Of a stretch of 64,000 bases of DNA, positions 48,041 through 60,094 are shown piece by piece; position 1 is the first letter of the stretch, and each line of letters opens with the position of its first letter. The stretch is from contig NC_030853.1 in assembly GCF_000208745.1 (NCBI RefSeq), positions 21,906,066-21,970,065 on the forward strand, written 5' to 3'. A model generated the notes under the pieces. The model was not told the origin of the DNA, made no database searches, and saw only the letters and a list, made by a program, of their open reading frames with translations. The stretch is from Theobroma cacao (Eukaryota; Streptophyta; Magnoliopsida; Malvales; Malvaceae). A program made the translations under genes and the position numbers.

Positions 48041-49645
48041 TCAACACACCTCCTTGGTGTTTAAGCTGTAAATTCTCAATTCAGATCTCAAAAACATAAA
48101 TTTATCCTTGCCCAAACTTTTTGTAAAGATATCTGCAAGTTGAATATCAGTACCACAGTGCTTGACTTCAATTTTTTCATATTTTATAGCATCTCTAATG
48201 GCATGGTATTTCACCTTGATATGTTTAGTCCTGCCATACTGAACAGGATTCTGAGCAATAGATATAGCTGACTTGTTATCTATAAAAAGTATAGTACCCT
48301 TCACTTGCTCAAATCCTAAATCCTGTAACACTTTCCTGAGCCAGATGGCATGGTTTGTAGCAGCAGCTGCTGCAATATACTCAACCTCTGCTGAGGACTG
48401 AGCAACAACCTCCTGTTTCTTTGAATTCTAGGAAAATATACCACTGCCAAATGAAAAACAGTAACCCCTTGTACTTTTGGAATCATCAGTGTCTTCTGCC
48501 CAATCGTTGTCACTGTAGCCAATCAGATCATGACAATCCTTCCTGGTGAACTTCAAACCATATTCAACAGTTCCCCTGATATACCTTAACACTCGTTTAG
48601 CAGCTGCAAAATGAGTTTGAGTAGGATTCTGCATAAACCTGGACAGCAAACTAGCAGAAAACATGATATCAGGTCTGGATGCAATCAAATAAAGCAGACT
48701 TTCAACAATGCTCTTGTATATTGAGCTTGAAGCAGTTGCAGAATCGTTTTCCTTTGTTAATTTATAGTTTGCAGCTAATGGGGTTTCAACTGACTTGCAC
48801 CCTTCCATATGGAATTTTTTTAATATCTCATGTGCATACTTACTCTGATGAAGATAAATATGATCAGGAGTTTGAACAAATTGCAAACCAAGAAAATACT
48901 TCATTTGTCCTAAGTCTGACATTTCAAATTCACTCATAAGCTCAACTTTAAAATCCCTCAACAAGGATTCACTTAAACCAGTAATAAGTAGATCGTCCAC
49001 ATATAAAGAAATTATAAGTTTATGTGAATTATCAGAAATACTTACATACAAGGTTGGTTCGTTCACACTCCTCAGAAACCCTTTTGAAATCAGATAAGTG
49101 TCTATCCTTTCATATCAGGCTATGGGTGCCTGTTTCAACCCATATAGAACTTTTACAAGTTTGCAGACCTTCCCTTCACTTCCTGGTGAGACATAACCTT
49201 CTAGTTGTTGAACATAAATGTCTTCATTCAGATATCCTTTCAGAAAAGCAGATTTAACATCAAGATGCCATTTACTCCAGCCTTATTTGGCAGCCAAAGC
49301 TGTGAGCCATCTGATTGTGTCATGTCTTGCTATTGGGGCAAATGTTTCCCAGTAGTCAACTCCATGAATTTGAGCATATCCCTTCACCACAAGTTTGGCT
49401 TTGAATCTGTTAACTGAGCCATCTATATTTAACTTGATCTTATAAATCCACTTGACACCTATAATGTGTTGATCAACAGGCTTTTCTACCAAAACCCAAG
49501 TTCCATTCTTTAAAATCATCTCCATTTGTTCATTCATAGCTTGTATCCATATGTCATCCTTAACAGCTTCACTATAAGTAGTTGGTTTGCAAATGGCAAC
49601 ATTACATCTTGCATATATGTCCTGCACTAATCTGGTACCTCTCAC
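48041..49645 (-). pseudogene. Copia B reverse transcriptase and RNase H, four stops
   Basis: Reads from 49645 to the TGA at 48041-48043, two bases from the LTR. RT starts WVLVEKPVDQHIIGVKWIYK, and the catalytic box is LIISLYVDDLLITG. RNase H includes IGYSDNDWAED, STRGYCFSFGSG, EVEYIAAAAATNHAIWLRK and TKHIKVKYHAIRD, ending ADIFTKSLGKDKFM. Internal stops lie at 49283-49285, 49115-49117 (a Trp codon changed to TGA) and 48428-48430 (Trp to TAG), besides one at 49655-49657 just upstream. The reading frame is otherwise well kept, consistent with recent decay. Confidence 0.88.
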
Positions 49646-49654
49646 TGCAAGACT

Positions 49655-51127
49655 TTAATCCTCAATATCAACATCTTGATCATCTTCAACAACTATAGAA
49701 TCATCATCTAGAGTTAAAACTGTAGATGTTTCAACAGCAGACTTATCCCAATTCCAACTTGACCTTTCATCTAATCTAATGTCTCTGCTGACAAAGATTT
49801 TGTTTGAATCAACACTGAACATCCTATAACCTTTTGACTGTTCACTATAACCAATGTGAATGGCTACTTGACTTTTTACATCCAGTTTTGTCCTCTTTTC
49901 ATCTGGCACTTTCACATAACCAATGCACCCAAAGACCTTCAGATGAGCAATTGACAGTTTGTAACCAAACCAGCATTCAAATGGTGTTTTACCTTCAAGA
50001 ACCTTAGTTTGTATCAGATTCAGTAAGTAATTAGTTGTACTCACAACTTCTTCCCAGAAAGTCTTAGGAAGTCCTTTTTGAAACAGCAAACATCTACTCA
50101 TTTCCATGAGTGTTTTATTTTTTGTCTCAGGTACTCCATTCTGTTGAAGGCAATAGGGGACAGTCAATTGATGATTGATACCAAGCTGTGAGAGAAATTT
50201 CTCAAACTCTGCAGAAGTAAATTCCTTGCCATTATCACTCTTGAAAATCTTGATTGTGGTATTGGCTTGGTTTTTTGCAGAAGTTTTAAACTTCATAAAA
50301 TACTTAAAGGCTTCTAACTTGAATTTCAGAAAGAAAATCCAACAATACCCGGTAGCATCATCAATAAAGAGGAGATAATAGCTACTTCCTCCTAGTGACT
50401 GTGTCTTTATTGGTCCTACCAAATCGGTGTGGATCAGTTGTAACTTCTCAGTTGCTTTCCACCTCTTGGATTTTGGAAATGGAAGCTTACTTTGTTTACC
50501 AAGTTGACAGATTTTGTAGACATGATCAGGTTTCACAATCTTAGGTAAACCATCAACAATGTTCTGAGAAAACATCCTCTGTAAAGAATCATAGTTGACA
50601 TGCCCCATACGATTGTACAACTCAGAGTCAATAACTGAGCCAAATAAAGCGTTATGCCTAGTGGTTTTCCAATCCACAGAGTAGCACTTGTTCTTCATCT
50701 CTATAATTAAAATTTGTGCACCTTTAGGATCAAAGATAGTACAATAAGTATCCTTGAAAAGGAGGGCATAATAGTTCTCAACAAGCTGACCTACACTAAG
50801 TAAGTTTTGGTTGGCTTTTGGGACATAATAAACATTAGTGATGTACTTGGTGCCAGCTTGTGTTTCAACAGCAACTGTTCCTGTTCCAAGTATTTTTAGA
50901 AAAACTCCATTTCCAATTTCCACTCTTGCCCTAAAGCTTCTGTCAAGTGTGGTGAATTGAGTTTCATCTCCAGTCATATGGTTAGAGCAAGCACTATCTA
51001 TCAACCAAATCCCTTTCCTTGTTGATTTCTCAGCCTCTCGAGCCATGAACAACAACTCATCTGCATGTTCAGAATGCTTTGCTACAGCAACCTTTTCATC
51101 TGACTTCTTAGCCTTGTTTTTGCACAC
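49655..51127 (-). pseudogene. Copia B protease and integrase
   Basis: A 490-codon open stretch. Near residues 42-55 is the protease-like [16 protein letters not shown], where the usual DSG is DSA. The pre-integrase GAG region ([29 protein letters not shown]) comes next. The DDE core follows: IHTDLVGP, then FKSDNGKEF, then [20 protein letters not shown] with the catalytic Glu. The C-terminal FIGYSEQ-like part is [20 protein letters not shown]. It is a fragment of the gag-pol polyprotein, cut off upstream by the stop at 51245 and downstream by one at 49655. Confidence 0.88.
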
Positions 51128-51994
51128 TCTCTCAACATGTCCTAATTGATTACATGATCTACACTTTATATTTGGTCTATACCAACAAAACTTGGCAGTG
51201 TGTGTAGTCTTTTTACAATGAGTGCAAGTAGGATACTTGGTTTTTTACTTTCCATCCTTGTCATCCACTGTTTTCTTCCCTTTTTCCTTTCTCTCAGAAT
51301 CACTCTTCCTAAAACTATTTCCCGCAAGCTTCAAATTCTTGGTTTTGGCTACCAGTGCACTATCAACTAAGTTTTTCTGTCTATAAGCCCTTCTCTGTTC
51401 AAGACCCTCCAAGGCATTCACCAACTTTTTCAAGGTGATTTGTCCCATGTCCTTAGAATCTTCTAATGAAGAAACTTTATACTCATACTTTTCAGGTAGA
51501 CTTACTAGCATTTTGTGCATTAATCTCTCCTCTATCATAACCTTCCCCAACAACCTCAACTGGTTTACCAAAGCCATCATCTTTCCAGAAAACTCCCTAA
51601 TGGATTCATCATCTTCCATTCTTAACATCTCAAATTGTCTAAACAAATTCAAGGTTTGAATCTGCCTAGTTCTATCACTTCCAAAAAACTCATCTTTCAA
51701 ATAGTCCTACACATCCTTTGGATTATCTAAATGCATAATCTTAGCAAAAATTTCATCAGAAATAGCAAATTGCAGATAGGATAAAGCTTTACACCTTTTA
51801 ACTTTGTCTTCTTCAAATTGTCGAATCTGTGCCAAGGTGGGGTTGGCATGTCTCTGTACTGGTTCTTCTCCAATCTCCATTGCTTCCCAGAGACTAAAAG
51901 CTTTGAGGTAGGACCTCATTTTCACAGACCAGATTGCATAATTTTCACTAGTAAATATTGGTGGAGCTGAGGTATTGAAACCAGATAAAGCCAT
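51128..51994 (-). pseudogene. Copia B Gag with zinc knuckles, two stops
   Basis: Starts at ATG 51994 (MALSGFNTSAPPIFTSENYA) and runs through the UBN2 Gag domain (SWEAMEIGEEP-like, IREFSGKMMALVNQLRLLGK, LVNALEGLEQRRAYRQK). A TAG at 51707-51709 and a TAA at 51245-51247 interrupt it. Beyond the second stop are two CCHC zinc knuckles, [14 protein letters not shown] and [14 protein letters not shown], leading into protease. Changing one base at each stop would restore the frame, so the Gag is otherwise well kept. Confidence 0.85.
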
Positions 51995-52081
51995 CAGTGA
52001 GGCTAACACAGAAAGATGAGCAAAATAGTGAGAGTTAAGAAAGGAAATAACAAAGAAACAATCCCTTAAGACCCGATATAA

Positions 52082-52093
52082 GCACTGATACCA
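52082..52093 (-). promoter_or_regulatory. Primer binding site of copia B
   Basis: The minus strand reads TGGTATCAGTGC immediately inside the 5' LTR, one mismatch from the initiator-Met tRNA complement. Confidence 0.8.
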
Positions 52094-52528
52094 TCTCAAA
52101 ACTTTGGAAAAACATGACAGCGGTTTTCATTGAAGAACAGGGAAAGGAAAAAATCGAGCAGAGTGAGAGAGACAATATTTGCCACACAAAACAATAGCCT
52201 GGCAACCGTATCATTAGCTGGAGAAATTGTATTCCTTACAAACAGTTGGATGAGAGAGAAAGATAAAGAAAAGGACAAATATCATAAGGAAACATCTGGA
52301 ATTCCCCAAAAACAAAGAGTGCTGGAATTTTGTGGAATATTCTCTAGCACCAATACTAACAAACTCCCTAAACGGTGTAGTTTTAGTCAAAACCAAAAAT
52401 ACACCCTACAGACTTCAGCAATAAATAGTAAAAATAACAACTTAAAATGAAAAACATAATAAGGAATGAAAACGGCATTGTGGACAACTCTATACGACAG
52501 CTTGATTGCAGATTAAATACCACCAACA
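52094..52528 (-). repeat. 5' LTR of copia B
   Basis: Collinear with 47605-48039 without gaps; ends ACCACCAACA on the plus strand. Followed on the minus strand by the PBS. Confidence 0.85.
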
Positions 52529-52533
52529 TTTTG

Positions 52534-52707
52534 AAAGTAGCATTGTTTCCTGAAAGTTATATGATAAACACAGGTAAAAGGTTTCATATTGGAAGCAAAG
52601 TCATGTGTCGGGCGAAATACCATGTATCAGAAGCTAAATTAACCAAACATATTCCTGGGATGTTTTACTGCCAATGCTCTGATGCGGTTTGTTTCTTCAA
52701 AGTGTAG
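52534..52707 (+). other. Open frame continuing from the left flank of copia B
   Basis: Directly right of copia B one plus-strand frame is open for about 58 codons to a TAG (KVALFPESYMINTGKRFHIG, later FYCQCSDAVCFFKV). If copia B and one target copy are removed, it is in frame with the open stretch at 47452-47604 (NLFIHPSYFRWSDHLHLRPT), making roughly 105 codons. I know no matching family. It could be a broken exon, a piece of an older element or chance. Confidence 0.25.
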
Positions 52708-53554
52708 AGACATTAACAAGTTTAACTGGTTTTAGATTAGTATCACTGCTTCTGCTGTCACCTAGGTGGTTTAATGCCTTTGATGCATCTCTTAATCCTA
52801 TATATATGAAGCCAAGGTCATTCTTTTCCTTTTTCAAAATTTGATAATAACAATACGTCCGCGACAGCAATTTTTTGTGCAGGACCGTGCGTATGAATAT
52901 ACAAGAAAAGTCCTTCTTCAGTGCCATACATATGAGAAAAATAATTAGATGACTATTGTTGTCATTTCCTAGGCAGTTATCACTTAACAAATCAGCAGTA
53001 AACTCCAGTTTCACATCCTTCTCATGCACCAGATACAGAAAATTTCTGTAATTTTTCTGCTTGTCTTCCGAGTCTTTGAATTCGGACTTCTTAATGCTTG
53101 ACACTTGTCTTCTCTTCCATTCTACCTTAACAATTACTCTTTGTCAATCTCCATTTTGCATCCAGGGAGGAGTCTTCCCGAATATACTAAGATTAATACT
53201 AAAATTTTTGGATTGAGATAGAGTGCAGAAGGATAACGACCTTTTTATTCTGGCAATTGAATATCACTGATGTTGGTTCCGTATAGGTTTCAGAATGAAG
53301 TGGACCCATTGGAACAACGTTTTCTCATCAAAATTGAAGATTTGTCCTCAATTCTGATCTGGAAAGTACATACTTCACAGATGCATATCCTTTATTAGTC
53401 TGCATTGTCGCACATTCCTGCTAGAGGAATAGACTTCATGGGCTAAGGTCGAACACTATAATATAAGCGTTAGTCTCAATAATATCGGTCTGAATAGCCC
53501 TCTAGCCAAGTCTGATATGTAGCCAGCACATTTGGAAAATTTCAGGAGAAGAAT

Positions 53555-53591
<37 letters not shown>

Positions 53592-55012
53592 ATATATGCT
53601 CTTTATTGAGTGGAAAAAGGAAGAGAAAAATCGAAAACATGAATTGCATGCAAACCATTACAGCAATTCGCAAAGCATACAACTCTGAGTTTTAGTTTTT
53701 AAGGTTCCAGCCTCAGCCTCATGCCTAAGAATAAGGTGCATCAACTAGCTGAGAAACACACCTGCACAGATGTGGCTAGACACAACTGTGTTTTTCATCA
53801 TTCAATAAATATGCCTCATCACAACCTTTGCTCTCAAAGAACTCAACTGATAATTCTGATAAACTTCACATCAATAACTGTCCTGATTTTTTAATTAAAT
53901 AGTTTTTCTAAGCCGCCTGATTGGGGTTGGAAATGGTAGTATTTGGAATCACTCAAATACTGCATTGCAACACAAGCAACAGTAAATGGTTAAGTATTTT
54001 AAAAATTTCAGACAGTAGCAAAAATGGAAGATAGAGGATGGTCCTTGTAAGGAACTAAACTTACAAGTTCAATTATGATTTCAGAACATAAAGAGTTAGC
54101 AGAAATACAAGTAGAGAGTAGGGGCTATGCAGAGCATAGATAATTTTCCAGCCACCCAGTGGGAAGAACGATAGTTTAAACTTGAAGATGAAGCAGGATT
54201 TCCACCTGAATATTTCGAGAAACTGACTTCTTTCTGATTATAAATGACTGTCATTAATAGTTCCAGCAGAATACAAAATTTCCAAGTTAAAAACTTGAAG
54301 ATCAAAACAAGAAAGTAAGCATGTATCAAATGAAGGTATTCATCCCGCCACAAGTCCAAGCTTTAACTAAAAGTAGAGCATTTTGACGATCTATCCTTCT
54401 CACTAACAACTGCATAATATATATGCAAGTTACAGTTTCAGAAGTGAAAGAGTCATATGTTTGTTGACATTAGCATCACCATTACATACATTTGAAACAT
54501 GTTTAACGCATATATACCAAACATAACACTCTGTCGTTTCAAATCAACAGCATCGGTGCCACTCACAAGAGGCCAGGACTTTCTGCCTAATTCTTCAGAA
54601 TGGCTTCATGTTTTGTGTACTGCCATTTTTTTTTCTGCACCAAGCTATCATAACGCTGCCTGATTCTTCTGGTTAAATATAATGTATGTAAATCAGAGTT
54701 CTCCATGCAATTCCTAACCATCTTCCAAGAAAGCAACCTCTATTCCTACTCGTCTTTAGATCCTACGTAATTTTCCTGTGACTAGTTATCTAAATAAAAT
54801 AGATGAAGGAAAGATCAAAGCAAAGAGTATGAATTGAATTGAAATCACCATCTTAGGAGCCACTACTTAAAAAGAGACCATGAACTGAAACAAGCAACAT
54901 TTTTCTTAAAGCATACAAAATATATATGTTTCTGCATTAATTTGGTTTGTTTGGATTGGATGATAGAGAATGTTCATGTCCAGCCTGCCTCTCTAAACAT
55001 GATACCTATTAA
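52708..55012. other. Spacer between copia B and the gypsy element
   Basis: A minus-strand frame of ~136 codons (52697-53104) and a short minus-strand stretch near 54580-54680 (RQRYDSLVQKKKWQYTKHEA, preceded by an AACCAG acceptor-like site) are open but match no family I know. A (TA)n tract lies at about 53557-53588. No gene is supported. Confidence 0.4.
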
Positions 55013-55017
55013 TTAAC

Positions 55018-55518
55018 TGACGCAGGAGCGTTTAAGATTTTATTTTATTTTTGTTAATTTTAGTTGATTTAGGAATTATAGGCATATTAAAATTCTTCCT
55101 TTACTTGTATTAGGATTTTAAGCTAGTCATGTTCTATGTAAGAATAGAACACCTATTTTATTTAAATCTCTTATTAATTATTCTAATTGTATTAGATAAC
55201 TAGGAGTAGAGTTTATTAGGATTTGGACCTATAATACTATAAATAGGACCCTTAGGCTTAGTTATGAGATATTCAGAATTGAGAGTTAATAAATAATATT
55301 TTTTTAAGCAGGAGTGCTTATTTCTCTAGGCTCTTTTAAAGAGTAAGAGGTTTTAATATATTTGGTCTAGCCAACCAAAGTGGGATTTTGACTATTTTTC
55401 ACCTTAGTGGGGTTTTCAACCTTGCCAAGATTGGTGATTCACCTTAGTGGGGTTTTCAATCTCGCCACGATTGGTGTTTTTTATAACGCCTAGGTGCCTT
55501 TATAACGCCCCGACGTCA
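55018..55518 (+). repeat. 5' LTR of the gypsy element
   Basis: 501 bp with a TATA box TATAAATA at 55238-55245. A 41-bp direct sub-repeat (CACCTTAGTGGGGTTTTCAA...) starts at about 55400 and 55441. Confidence 0.92.
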
Positions 55519-55521
55519 GTT

Positions 55522-55533
55522 TGGTATCAGAGC
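55522..55533 (+). promoter_or_regulatory. Primer binding site of the gypsy element
   Basis: TGGTATCAGAGC, the exact complement of the initiator-Met tRNA 3' end, three bases after the 5' LTR. Confidence 0.9.
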
Positions 55534-55673
55534 GGGAGGATTATTATTCGCTGCATAAGTTCAGATTCGCTGTCAAGTTTCGATATTCCCTGTACGGGTA
55601 ATTTTATTGCTTTATAGTTATATCATCATCTTTTTTTTTCTACATCACCATAACATCATCACCATAAAATAAA

Positions 55674-57725
55674 ATGCCGTCAAGACGTCAAAATCGTCAA
55701 AGAGATGATCACGAGATTGAGATTGTAGAACTATGTCAGCAAATTCAAGAATTACAAGAGCAACTCGCAAGACGTGATGCTCAAATAAACAATAGCAACT
55801 CTAGTGATGAAGAGAATGACACCAACCCGTTTCATCAAAATTCGTCTTCTGATGAAGAAGTACCTATTCATCGCCTAAGAACTGCTGCTGCCAGAGATTT
55901 AAGAATCAAAGTCGACATTCCTGAGTTTGAAGGAAGAATTCATCCTGATGACTTCCTTGACTGGCTCTATACAGTAAAAAGAGTTTTTGAGCTCAAAGAT
56001 ATTCCCGATGAAAAACGTGTGAAGCTTGTGGCAATTAAATTGAAGAAACACTCTTCTATTTGGTGGGAAAATCTCAAAAGACAACGAGAAAGAGAAGGCC
56101 GCTACAAGATCAGAACATGGGATAAGATGTATCGAGAACTCAAGCGTAAGTTCCTTCCTGAGCATTATCGACATGAAATTTTTATCAAATTTCATAACTT
56201 GAGACAAAAAACAATGACAGTGGAAGAATATACAATGGAGTTTGAGCAACTTCACATGAAGTGCGATGTCCATGAGCCTGAAGAACAAACTGTAACTCGT
56301 TATCTTGGGGGTCTTAATGTTGAAATTGCAGATGTTGTTCAACTACAACCATATTGGAACCTAAATGATGTCATCAGATTAGCATTAAAGGTTAAGAAAC
56401 AACAATTACGAAAAAGCTCAATGAGTTCATCTAGACAGAAAGATTCCACTTCAAATCGTGGGAGACAGAGTTCGGCAACCATTCCACCTCCAAAGGTAAA
56501 CTCTTCCAAAACTCTAAATCATAAAGAGACTACTTTTACTCGTGCTCCTAATGTCAACAAAAAGTGCTTCAAATGCCAAAGATTTGGGCATATTGCTTCT
56601 GATTGTCCAAATCGAAGAATTATCTCTTTAGTTGAAGAAGAAGTCATGGAAGAACCTAGCCTAGAAGAAGTAGATGATGAGCTAGAAATATTCAATAATG
56701 AAGAGATAGAAGAAGTCTCTGCTGACCATGGAGAAGCTCTTGTTGTACGTCGTAACCTTAACACTGCTATGATGACAGAAGATNTCATGGAAGAACCTAG
56801 CCTAGAAGAAGTAGATGATGAGCTAGAAATATTCAATAATGAAGAGATAGAAGAAGTCTCTGCTGACCATGGAGAAGCTCTTGTTGTACGTCGTAACCTT
56901 AACACTGCTATGATGACAGAAGATGAAAGTTGGCTCCGTCATAATATATTCCATACAAGGTGCACATCCCAAGGGAAGGTTTGTAATGTCATTATTGATA
57001 GTGGAAGCTGTGAAAATGTTATTGCCAACTACATGGTGGAAAAGTTGAAACTTCAAACTGAAGTACATCCTCATCCTTACAAGCTACAATGGTTGAGAAA
57101 AGGAAACGAAGTTAAGGTAACAAAGCGTTGTTGTGTTCAATTCTCTATTGGAAATAAGTATGAAGACGAAGTTTGGTGCGATGTTATTCCAATGGACGCA
57201 TGCCACTTGTTGTTAGGACGCCTATGGCAATATGATCATCGAGCTCACCATGATGGATACAAAAATACTTATTTCTTCATTAAGGATGGAGCAAAAATTA
57301 TGTTGACTCCATTAAAGCCAGAAGATTACCCAAAAAAACAAGAGAAAAATAAAGCACTCATCACTATGTCTGGTTTAAACAAAGCTTTTAATAAGTTAAG
57401 TCTTTTATACCTCTTATTAGTTTGTGAGGAGAATGAAGTATCTTCACCATTGTCCAAAGATGTCAAACCCATAATTGAAAAGTTTTGTGATGTTGTACCT
57501 GAAGAGATACCCCATGGACTACCACCAATGCGAGATATTCAGCATGCCATTGATTTCATCCCTGGTTCTATAATTCCAAACAAGCCTGGTTATCGCATGA
57601 GTCCGCAAGAGCATAAGGAGTTACAACATCAAGTCAAACAACTTTTGGAAAAAGGCCTGGTAAGAGAAAGCGTTAGCCCTTGTGCTGTTCCTGCTTTATT
57701 AGTTCCAAAAAAAGATGGAACATGA
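55674..57725 (+). pseudogene. Gypsy Gag-protease and start of reverse transcriptase
   Basis: From ATG 55674, open 683 codons to a TGA at 57723-57725. A retrotransposon Gag domain follows an acidic N terminus (RIKVDIPEFEGRIHPDDFLD, VKLVAIKLKKHSSIWWENL, TRYLGGLNVEIADVV). One CCHC knuckle is CFKCQRFGHIASDC. The protease Asp is in VIIDSGSCENVI. The start of RT ends at VPKKDGT. The stop replaces the Trp of the usual KKDGTWRMC motif. An exact ~140-bp repeat around an N at 56784 doubles a short acidic segment (EEPSLEEVDDELEIFNNEE) and is probably an assembly artefact. Confidence 0.9.
56644..56924 (+). repeat. Exact 141-bp duplication bracketing a single N
   Basis: TCATGGAAGAACC...GACAGAAGAT occurs at 56644-56783 and again from 56785, with the N at 56784; the two copies look identical. 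Zero divergence inside an element whose LTRs differ by ~5% favours an unmerged contig overlap over a real duplication. Confidence 0.85.
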
Positions 57726-58928
57726 CGTATGTGCATTGATAGTCGTGCCATGAACAAAATCACCATCAAGTATCGTTTTCCCATTCCTAGACTTGATGAT
57801 TTGTTAGATCAATTACATGGTGCTATTATCTTTTCCAAGATCGATCTGCGTAGTGGTTATCACCAAATTTGAATGCGACCTGGAGATGAATGGAAAACTG
57901 CATTCAAAACTCATGATAGGCTATATGAATGGACAGTTATGCCTTTTGGCTTCTCTAATGCACCCAGCACCTTTATGCGCCTAATGAACCAGGTATTCCG
58001 TCCTTTTATTGGAAAGTTTGTTGTGGTTTATTTTGATGATATTTTGGTGTATAGTAAGAGTCAGAAAGAACATCTGGAACATGTACAGCAGATATTTGAA
58101 GTACTTCGAGAGCAAAAGCTTTTTGCTAACTTAAAGAAGTGTGAATTTATGATCAACAAAGTTATTTTCCTGGGATATGTTGTTTCAAACCAAGGGATTG
58201 AAGTGGACCAAAGCAAAGTTGATGCTATTGTCAATTGGCCAGTTCCGAAGTCACTTCATGATGTTCGAAGCTTTCATGGATTGACCTCTTTTTATCGACG
58301 TTTCATCAAAAACTTTAGTTCTGTTGCTGCTCCACTTACTAAATGCCTCAAACAAGATAGTTTTATATGGAGTACCAAGGCACAACATAACTTCGAGCAA
58401 TTGAAAGAAAAGATTACTAAAGCTCCAATGCTTGCACTTTCGAACTTTGATTTGGTGTTTGAAGTTAATTGTGATGCCTCTAATGTTGGTATTGGTGCTG
58501 TTCTTTCTCAAGAAGGAAGACCAATTGCTTTTTTTAGTGAGAAACTCAATGATGCAAGATTGAAGTACTCAACATATGATAAAGAGTTTTATGCTGTTAT
58601 TCGAGCCCTTGATCATTGGAGCCATTATTTATTGCCAAAAGAATTCATCTTGTATTCTGACCATGAAACCCTCAAACACCTTAACTCCCAACACAAGCTT
58701 AATCGACAACATGCAGCTTGGAGTGAGTTTCTTCAAGCTTTTCCAATTCTCCTCAAGCACAAGTCAGGTGCACAAAACAAAGTAGCTGATGCCTTAAGTC
58801 GTCGCCTTACTCTCCTCTCTACTTTACAATTAAAGGTTGTTGGCTTTGAAGTTGTGAAAGAATTGTATGAGAAAGATCCTGAATTTAGTGAGATATGGAA
58901 GACCAGTTCCCAACATCCTTATCGATAA
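57726..58928 (+). pseudogene. Gypsy reverse transcriptase and RNase H
   Basis: Begins [20 protein letters not shown], then [13 protein letters not shown] followed by a TGA (57870-57872) where Arg is expected (CGA to TGA). RT continues [30 protein letters not shown] and the catalytic [12 protein letters not shown]. RNase H follows with [35 protein letters not shown] and [13 protein letters not shown], and the connection [20 protein letters not shown] at 58926-58928 and another stop two codons later end it. In the intact element it would copy genomic RNA and degrade the template. Confidence 0.9.
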
Positions 58929-60088
58929 TTTTATTAGCAAGAAGGATATCTTTTTAAAGGTAACCAACTATGCATCCCTCAATGTTCTTTACGCCAATCT
59001 ATTATTTGGAAAGCTCATAATGGAGGATTAGCTGGACATTTTGGGAGAGACAAAACATTGGCTCTTGTGAAAGAAAAGTTTTATTGGCCTAAGCTGGAAC
59101 GAGATATCATCCGACATATTCAAAGGTGTCGTATTTGCCATATTGCCAAACTTGGAAATCAAAACACTGGTATGTATAAACCATTACCCATTCCTGAAGC
59201 TCCTTGGGTAGATATAAGTATGGATTTTGTTTTGGGTTTACCAAGAACTCAAAGGCAAAAGGACTCTGTAATGGTAGTCGTCGATAGATTTTCCAAAATG
59301 GCTCATTTTGTGCCATGCCATAAAACTGATGATGCTTCTCACATAGCTGATTTGTACTTCAAAGAAATTATGCGTCTTCATGGAATTCCAAAAACCATCA
59401 CTTCAGATCGAGATGTGAAGTTCATGAGTCATTTCTGGCGAACCCTCTGGAGGAAAATGGGAACTCATTTACAATTTAGTTCAGCAAGTCACCCTCAAAC
59501 GGATGGTCAAACAGAAGTAGTCAACAAAGTTTGAGAAACTTATTACGAAGCTTTGTTGGTAAACACATTCGCCAATGGGATCTTGTATTAGCACAAACAG
59601 AATTTTCTTATAATAACTCTGTGAACCAAACCACTGAAAGATGTCCATTTGAAGTAGTGTATGGAAAACGACCTCTTAGTCCTTTGGACCTTCCTGCATT
59701 ACCAACTACTTGTGAATTTAGTGCTGATGCTGAAAAATGTGCTAAGCAAATCAAGAAGCTTCATGAAGAAGTTCGAGAGAAGACTAATCGTCAGAATGAT
59801 AGATACCAAAAGCAAGCCAACAAACACAAAAAGCCAGCTAGTTTTAAAAAAGGAGATTTAGTATGGATTCATTTAAGGAAAGAACATTTTCCTAAGTCTC
59901 GTGCAAAACTATCTCCTCGAGCTGATGGACCATTCCGAGTCTTGGAACGTATTAATGAGAATGCTTACAAGATTGAACTTCCAGGAGATTATGAAGTTTC
60001 TGCAACTTTCAATGTAGCTGATCTTTCACCTTACTATGGAGAACATGATGAAGATATGGATCTTGAAGACGATTTTTCTCCAACTTAG
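58929..60088 (+). pseudogene. Gypsy integrase, frameshifted
   Basis: The HHCC zinc finger is [14 protein letters not shown]...CRICHIAK. The DDE core has [10 protein letters not shown], then [15 protein letters not shown], then [14 protein letters not shown] with the Glu. At about 59525-59535 one base is missing, so the frame changes from the 59058-59534 stretch to 59531-60088 (NLLRSFVGKHIRQWDLVLAQ, FEVVYGKRPLSPLDL, KPASFKKGDLVWIHLRKEHF, FNVADLSPYYGEHDED). The TAG at 60086-60088 falls seven bases before the 3' LTR. Confidence 0.9.
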
Positions 60089-60094
60089 AGAGAA

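Larger units (their letters stand above)
47600..52533 (-). mobile_element. Ty1/copia retrotransposon B
   Basis: LTRs at 47605-48039 and 52094-52528 (435 bp each) are collinear without gaps and differ at about 20 of ~432 positions by my count (~95% identical). The flanks CTTTG (47600-47604) and TTTTG (52529-52533) are a likely 5-bp duplication with one change. The PBS and a purine tract (CCAAGGAGG, overlapping the end of pol) are present. Gag, protease, integrase, RT and RNase H lie in copia order on the minus strand, interrupted by six in-frame stops. The Gag is clearly related to that of copia A, so both belong to related lineages of different age. Confidence 0.9.

Noticed and set aside
52697..53104. 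136-codon minus-strand frame (EFTADLLSDNCLGN, YCYYQILKKEKND)
   Set aside because: No recognisable domain, no ATG-led start (opens at a non-ATG codon) and no supporting splice or promoter signals; overlaps the opposite-strand open stretch by copia B.
54580..54680. Exon-like minus-strand stretch RQRYDSLVQKKKWQYTKHEA after an AACCAG site
   Set aside because: Only ~28 codons, no neighbouring exon found, no family match.
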